From assembly GCA_964562015.1 (NCBI GenBank), contig CAZLRH010000026.1, forward strand, positions 1-45,281: a DNA stretch of 45,281 nt. Reading direction: 5' to 3'. Each line of letters opens with the position of its first letter. The stretch's first letter is position 1. A program made the position numbers and the translations under genes. Positions 43,746 through 45,281 of the stretch are shown in pieces. The notes beneath the pieces are model-generated. The model was given only the letters and a program-made list of their open reading frames with translations. It had not been told where the DNA came from and did no database searches. The DNA comes from CAZLRH01 sp964562015 (lineage in GTDB: Bacteria > Verrucomicrobiota > Verrucomicrobiia > Opitutales > JABDGR01).

Positions 43746-43821
43746 TGGTCCTCTCGCCGGGAATCGCACCCGGAATCCGGCTTTCGCAAAGCCGTGTGAT
43801 CGTCTGTTTCACCACGAGAAG
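43746..43821 (-). tRNA. tRNA-Arg(GCG), G55 variant with encoded CCA
   Basis: Acceptor CTTCTCG/CGAGAGG, T8G9, D stem GTGA/TCAC with loop AACAGACGA, anticodon stem CGGCT/AGCCG with loop TTGCGAA (43785-43787), T stem CCGGG/CCCGG with loop TGCGATT, A73 and CCA encoded. It starts three bases from the 3' end of tRNA-His. A GCG anticodon is unusual: most bacteria read CGC with ACG (inosine). Confidence 0.92.
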
Positions 43822-43824
43822 AAG

Positions 43825-43896
43825 GGGGTTTGACGAGAATTGCACTCGGCCTCGGCGTTCCACAAACGCCTGTGCTGCTGCTACACCACAAACCCC
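43825..43896 (-). tRNA. tRNA-His(GTG), G55 variant
   Basis: Acceptor GGGTTTG/CAAACCC with an extra 5' G opposite C73, the G-1:C73 histidine identity pair. T8G9, D stem GTGT/GCAC with loop AGCAGCA, anticodon stem GGCGT/ACGCC with loop TTGTGGA (43861-43863), T loop TGCAATT, no CCA. Retention of G-1:C73 argues that it can be charged by HisRS. Confidence 0.93.
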
Positions 43897-43976
43897 ATCA
43901 GAAGAAAGTGAAGCGGCGGCGGCTCAAGGAGATCGACGTGGCCGCATTCCTCACTGCCCGGAAAATTAAAAAAGGG
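43897..43976. other. 80-base spacer within the tRNA array
   Basis: The only long tRNA-free gap besides the MITE-like element. I find no cloverleaf on either strand. A plus-strand frame reads KRRRLKEIDVAAFLTARKIK, but it has no start context and runs into the tRNA genes, so I do not call it a gene. Confidence 0.4.
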
Positions 43977-44048
43977 GGCCAGCCGCCGGAGTTGCACCGG
44001 CGTTTTCCGAATTACAAATTCGGCGCATCGCTGCTCTGCCAGGCTGGC
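43977..44048 (-). tRNA. tRNA-Thr(TGT), G55 variant
   Basis: Acceptor GCCAGCC/GGCTGGC, T8G9, D-arm GCAG/ATGC with loop AGCAGCG, anticodon stem CCGAA/TTCGG with loop TTTGTAA (44014-44016), variable AAAAC, T stem GCCGG/CCGGC with loop TGCAACT, C73, followed by CCC and a T6 tract. C73 is not usual for threonine tRNA. Confidence 0.92.
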
Positions 44049-44052
44049 TTCG

Positions 44053-44124
44053 TCCTCGCATCGGGATTCGCACCCGGACTTCGCGCTTATAAAGCGCGCA
44101 CTCTGGCTATTGAGTTATACGAGG
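44053..44124 (-). tRNA. tRNA-Ile(TAT), G55 variant
   Basis: Acceptor CCTCGTA/TGCGAGG, T8A9, D stem ACTC/GAGT with loop AATAGCCA, anticodon stem CGCGC/GCGCG with loop TTTATAA (44089-44091), T loop TGCGAAT, A73. One T-stem mismatch (49-65). A UAU anticodon for AUA codons is uncommon in bacteria, which normally use a CAU tRNA modified to lysidine. Confidence 0.92.
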
Positions 44125-44134
44125 CTGAAAAGGG

Positions 44135-44216
44135 TCGGCAGGACAGGAGTTGCACCTGCACGGGCTCGCGCCCACGAGTTTCTGAGACTCGCGTGTCTGC
44201 GTTTCACCACCCGCCG
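44135..44216 (-). tRNA. tRNA-Leu(CAG), G55 variant
   Basis: Acceptor CGGCGGG/CCTGCCG, T8G9, D-arm GTG/CAC with loop containing AACGCAG, anticodon stem CGAGT/ACTCG with loop CTCAGAA (44182-44184), long variable arm with GGGC/GCCC stem, T stem GCAGG/CCTGT with loop TGCAACT, A73. Class II shape and A73 fit leucine. Confidence 0.92.
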
Positions 44217-44223
44217 AAAAAAG

Positions 44224-44306
44224 TGCCGAAGAAGGGAGCCGCACCCTCAAGGGCTGGCGTCCGCCGGCGCCTCGGGCCGGTGCGTCTGCGGTTTCGCCAC
44301 CTCCGC
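44224..44306 (-). tRNA. tRNA-Leu(GAG), G55 variant
   Basis: Acceptor GCGGAGG/CTTCGGC with one G-G mismatch at 3-70, T8G9, D-arm GCG/CGC with AACCGCAG, anticodon stem CCGGC/GCCGG with loop CCGAGGC (44271-44273) having C33, G37 and C38, a 15-base variable region, T loop TGCGGCT with G58 instead of A58, A73. One of the more deviant genes, but the stems support it. Confidence 0.82.
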
Positions 44307-44312
44307 CAAAAG

Positions 44313-44384
44313 GGCCGGCCCGGAGACTTGCGCTCCGCTCTTCCCGATACCAACGGGATGCGTCGCTGCCTACGCTTGGCCGGC
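44313..44384 (-). tRNA. tRNA-Thr(GGT), G55 variant
   Basis: Acceptor GCCGGCC/GGCCGGC, A8A9 instead of T8, D stem GCGT/ACGC with loop AGGCAGCG, anticodon stem TCCCG/CGGGA with loop TTGGTAT (44349-44351), T stem CGGAG/CTCCG with loop CGCAAGT (C54), C73. C73 is shared with the other Thr gene at 43977. Confidence 0.9.
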
Positions 44385-44392
44385 GAAAAAAG

Positions 44393-44476
44393 TGGAAAGG
44401 GCGGGAGTTGCACCCGCAAAGGCCGAAGGCCGGCACGTTTACCGCGTGCTGGGTTAAGCTGTTCCCCCACCTTTCC
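44393..44476 (-). tRNA. tRNA-Tyr(GTA), G55 variant
   Basis: Acceptor GGAAAGG/CCTTTCC, T8G9, D-arm GGG/CCC with loop GAACAGCTTAA, anticodon stem GCACG/CGTGC with loop CGGTAAA (44440-44442) in which G replaces T33, long variable arm with GGCC/GGCC hairpin as in bacterial tyrosine tRNAs, T stem GCGGG/CCCGC with loop TGCAACT, A73. Confidence 0.9.
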
Positions 44477-44483
44477 GAAAAAG

Positions 44484-44555
44484 GGGTTCCGGTGAGAGTC
44501 GCACTCACGGCCTTTCCCTTATGAGGGGAACGCGCTGCTGCTGCGCCACGGAACC
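44484..44555 (-). tRNA. tRNA with CAT anticodon (Met elongator or Ile2), G55 variant
   Basis: Acceptor GGTTCCG/CGGAACC with a normal 1-72 pair, so not an initiator. T8G9, D stem GCGC/GCGC with loop AGCAGCA, anticodon stem TTCCC/GGGAA with loop CTCATAA (44521-44523), variable AGGCC, T stem GTGAG/CTCAC with loop TGCGACT, C73. Lysidine-type Ile2 identity is possible, but the array already has Ile(TAT). Confidence 0.9.
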
Positions 44556-44564
44556 AACAAAGCG

Positions 44565-44638
44565 TGGAGGCCGAGGTAGTTGCAACCTCACCGTGGCGGA
44601 TTAAGAATCCGCTGCCGGTCTGCTGTGGCTTGGCCTCC
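44565..44638 (-). tRNA. tRNA-Lys(CTT), G55 variant
   Basis: Acceptor GGAGGCC/GGCCTCC, A8A9, D-arm GCC/GGC with loop ACAGCAGACC, anticodon stem GCGGA/TCCGC with loop TTCTTAA (44603-44605), six-base variable region CACGGT, T stem GAGGT/ACCTC with loop TGCAACT, A73. Its acceptor is the same as that of the Phe gene at 45123. Confidence 0.9.
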
Positions 44639-44641
44639 GGG

Positions 44642-44712
44642 CTGCGGCGGAAGGACTCGCACCTTCATTCCCGGGTTCAAAGCCCGGCGTCCTGCTGTTG
44701 GACGACACCGCA
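44642..44712 (-). tRNA. tRNA-Gln(TTG), G55 variant
   Basis: Acceptor TGCGGTG/CGCCGCA, T8C9, D stem GTCC/GGAC with loop AACAGCA, anticodon stem CCGGG/CCCGG with loop CTTTGAA (44678-44680), T stem GAAGG/CCTTC with loop TGCGAGT, G73. A 5' T-A pair with G73 agrees with glutamine identity. Three bases separate it from tRNA-Lys. Confidence 0.93.
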
Positions 44713-44722
44713 CAATAAAGGG

Positions 44723-44794
44723 TCGGAGATGCTGGACTCGCACCAGCCTGGTCTTGTCCCCGAAACAAGCGCCTGGCTTCTAGGCTAATCTCCG
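44723..44794 (-). tRNA. tRNA-Pro(CGG), G55 variant
   Basis: Acceptor CGGAGAT/ATCTCCG with the C1-G72 pair and A73 typical of bacterial proline tRNAs. T8A9, D stem GCCT/AGGC with loop AGAAGCC, anticodon stem CTTGT/ACAAG with loop TTCGGGG (44760-44762), T stem GCTGG/CCAGC with loop TGCGAGT. Confidence 0.93.
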
Positions 44795-44798
44795 CGGG

Positions 44799-44869
44799 CT
44801 GCCGGGGCAGGAGTCGCACCTGCATCATCCGGGTAACAACCGGACACTCTGCTGTTGAGCTACCCGGCA
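44799..44869 (-). tRNA. tRNA-Asn(GTT), G55 variant
   Basis: Acceptor TGCCGGG/CCCGGCA, T8A9, D stem GCTC/GAGT with loop AACAGCA, anticodon stem TCCGG/CCGGA with loop TTGTTAC (44835-44837), T stem GCAGG/CCTGC with loop TGCGACT, G73. It shares D-loop and T-loop type with tRNA-Gln. Confidence 0.93.
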
Positions 44870-44879
44870 ACACAAAGCA

Positions 44880-44952
44880 TCGAGGCGGAGGGACTCGCAC
44901 CCCCGCAGGCCTGGGTGTGGGCCAGGTGCCTTGGCTGCTGGGCGACGCCTCG
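44880..44952 (-). tRNA. tRNA-Val(CAC), G55 variant
   Basis: Acceptor CGAGGCG/CGCCTCG, T8C9, D-arm GCC/GGC with loop holding AGCAGCC, anticodon stem CCTGG/CCAGG with loop CCCACAC (44917-44919) having C33 instead of T33, T stem GGGGG/CCCTC with one G-T pair, loop TGCGAGT, A73. Confidence 0.9.
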
Positions 44953-44960
44953 AATTAAAA

Positions 44961-45036
44961 TGGCGCAGTTGACGGGTGTTGCACCCGCTATTTCCACCGT
45001 GACAGGGTGGCGACTCTGCGGTTCGTCCTCAACTGC
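44961..45036 (-). tRNA. tRNA-Asp(GTC), G55 variant with encoded CCA
   Basis: Acceptor GCAGTTG/CAACTGC, then G73 (an aspartate identity base) and CCA encoded. A8G9 instead of T8, D-arm GAC/GTC with AACCGCA in the loop, anticodon stem CCACC/GGTGG with loop CTGTCAC (45001-45003), T stem GCGGG/CCCGT with loop TGCAACA. Confidence 0.92.
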
Positions 45037-45044
45037 GTTAAAGG

Positions 45045-45114
45045 AGGCAGGGGTTGGAGTCGCACCAACCGCGCGCAAGCTTATGAAGCTCGGCGAGCCC
45101 TCGGCTTCCCTGCG
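45045..45114 (-). tRNA. tRNA-Met(CAT), initiator-like, G55 variant
   Basis: Acceptor CGCAGGG/CCCTGCC leaves C1 and C72 unpaired, the feature that marks initiator tRNAs. The D-arm is collapsed to AGCC/GGCT with loop GAG. Anticodon stem CGAGC/GCTTG (one G-T) with loop TTCATAA (45083-45085); the initiator GGG/CCC anticodon-stem pairs are not present. T stem GTTGG/CCAAC with loop TGCGACT. Base 73 is T. Confidence 0.82.
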
Positions 45115-45122
45115 TAAAAAAA

Positions 45123-45198
45123 TGGCGGAGGCCCGCGGTTTTGCGCCGCGCTCTCGCGGGCTTCAGCCGCGCGCTTTCACTAGATTAGCTTGGCCTCC
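45123..45198 (-). tRNA. tRNA-Phe(GAA), G55 variant with encoded CCA
   Basis: Acceptor GGAGGCC/GGCCTCC, A8A9, D-arm GCT/AGC with loop AATCTAGTGAA, anticodon stem CGCGG/CCGCG with loop CTGAAGC (45162-45164), T stem CGCGG/CCGCG with loop CGCAAAA (C54), G73 and CCA encoded. G73 is unlike the usual A73 of phenylalanine tRNA. Anticodon and T stems have the same sequence, so alternative folding is possible. Confidence 0.82.
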
Positions 45199-45209
45199 AA
45201 AAAATTGGG

Positions 45210-45279
45210 CACGCCCGGCAGGGGTTGCACCCGCCCGCCTGGTTTTGGAGACCGGGCAGTTCCCTGGAACTACAGGCGT
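45210..45279 (-). tRNA. tRNA-Trp(CCA), G55 variant with collapsed D-arm
   Basis: Acceptor ACGCCTG/CGGGCGT, T8A9, D-arm reduced to GTTC/GAAC around CAGG, anticodon stem CCGGT/ACCAG with one mismatch and loop CTCCAAA (45246-45248), T stem GCGGG/CCTGC with loop TGCAACC, G73. G73 fits tryptophan identity. It starts two bases from the window end, so more tRNAs may lie beyond. Confidence 0.85.
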
Positions 45280-45281
45280 AA

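Larger units (their letters stand above)
43071..45279 (-). other. Array of 24 tRNA genes with rewritten elbow (G55, no G18G19)
   Basis: Twenty-four tRNA genes lie head to tail on the minus strand, usually 3-15 bases apart, and the last begins two bases from the window edge, so the array probably continues. In transcription order: Trp, Phe, Met, Asp, Val, Asn, Pro, Gln, Lys, Met, Tyr, Thr, Leu, Leu, Ile, Thr, His, Arg, Arg, Arg, Ser, Ile, Ser, Thr. All have G55; 23 of 24 keep C56; 19 have T54. No D-loop has a standard G18G19 at its place; about 16 show G-C there. T-tracts of 4-7 follow most 3' ends. Only four genes encode CCA. Ala, Cys, Glu and Gly are missing from the visible part. Confidence 0.93.

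Noticed and set aside
43830..44495. Plus-strand protein of 221 residues across the array
   Set aside because: It is antisense to nine tRNA genes and has a composition typical of chance open frames in GC-rich DNA.
43071..45279. Array members as pseudogenes or sequencing artefacts
   Set aside because: Stems are paired in nearly all genes and the G55 change is uniform; decay would give scattered, different changes and broken stems.
40013..45279. Prophage tRNA cluster with an HNH enzyme
   Set aside because: No phage structural, replication or integrase gene is visible in the window, and the sigma factor and RtcB do not form a phage module here. A mobile origin beyond the window cannot be excluded.
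43071..45281. CRISPR array, because of regularly spaced similar short motifs (GCACC and inverse) about every 75-90 bases
   Set aside because: There are no identical repeats; each unit folds as a cloverleaf with a proper anticodon loop, and the shared motif is the T-arm.

Overview
The window is GC-rich chromosomal DNA from a Gram-negative bacterium, most likely a member of the Verrucomicrobiota. The evidence is adjacent gyrB-gyrA with an insert-containing GyrB, ExbB/ExbD/TonB-type genes, lipoproteins, Tat-type signals, and two pairs of DUF1592-type (cytochrome-like) and DUF1552 secreted proteins, a combination typical of Verrucomicrobiota and Planctomycetota. The phylum is an inference from gene content.

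Layout. 1-556: 5' part of recA (minus). 841-4545: seven tandem minus-strand paralogues (eight domain copies) of an unrecognised small secreted protein. 4666-9450: two toxin-antitoxin modules (one with a broken toxin), two paralogous lipoproteins, a VOC protein and an aldose 1-epimerase, separated by hairpin repeats. 9596-14717: gyrB and gyrA. 14893-22300: glycerate kinase, sugar porter, Kup potassium transporter, an ExbB/ExbD/TonB-like operon and a second VOC protein. 22526-25523: a secreted cysteine-peptidase-like protein and a GH51 arabinofuranosidase. 25712-32518: a DUF1592/DUF1552 pair, then a three-gene phospholipid operon (CDP-alcohol phosphotransferase, CdsA, PlsC). 32543-39810: secreted esterase, beta-propeller protein and a second DUF1552/DUF1592 pair.

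40013-45281 is the unusual part. At least 24 tRNA genes, all on the minus strand and reaching almost to the window edge, are packed into 2.2 kb. They are followed on the same strand by an HNH endonuclease, a FliA-like sigma factor and an RtcB-type RNA ligase. Every tRNA has G at position 55 instead of the near-universal T (pseudouridine) of the TPsiC loop, and essentially all lack the D-loop G18G19 pair; many carry G-C there instead. The elbow contact that holds a normal tRNA in its L shape has therefore been rewritten across the whole set. Acceptor, anticodon and T stems are mostly well paired. Anticodons are almost non-redundant (23 different in 24 genes, 16 amino acids), and several synthetase identity elements are kept, such as G-1:C73 in tRNA-His.

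My reading is that this is a specialised second tRNA set with its own RNA-repair ligase and sigma factor: a reserve translation set resistant to tRNA-targeting damage, a decoy set, or a source of aminoacyl-tRNA for non-ribosomal use. Long inducible tRNA arrays are known (for example in Anabaena), but I know of none with a uniform G55 elbow linked to RtcB, a sigma factor and HNH. The function is inference; the tRNA sequence features are seen directly.
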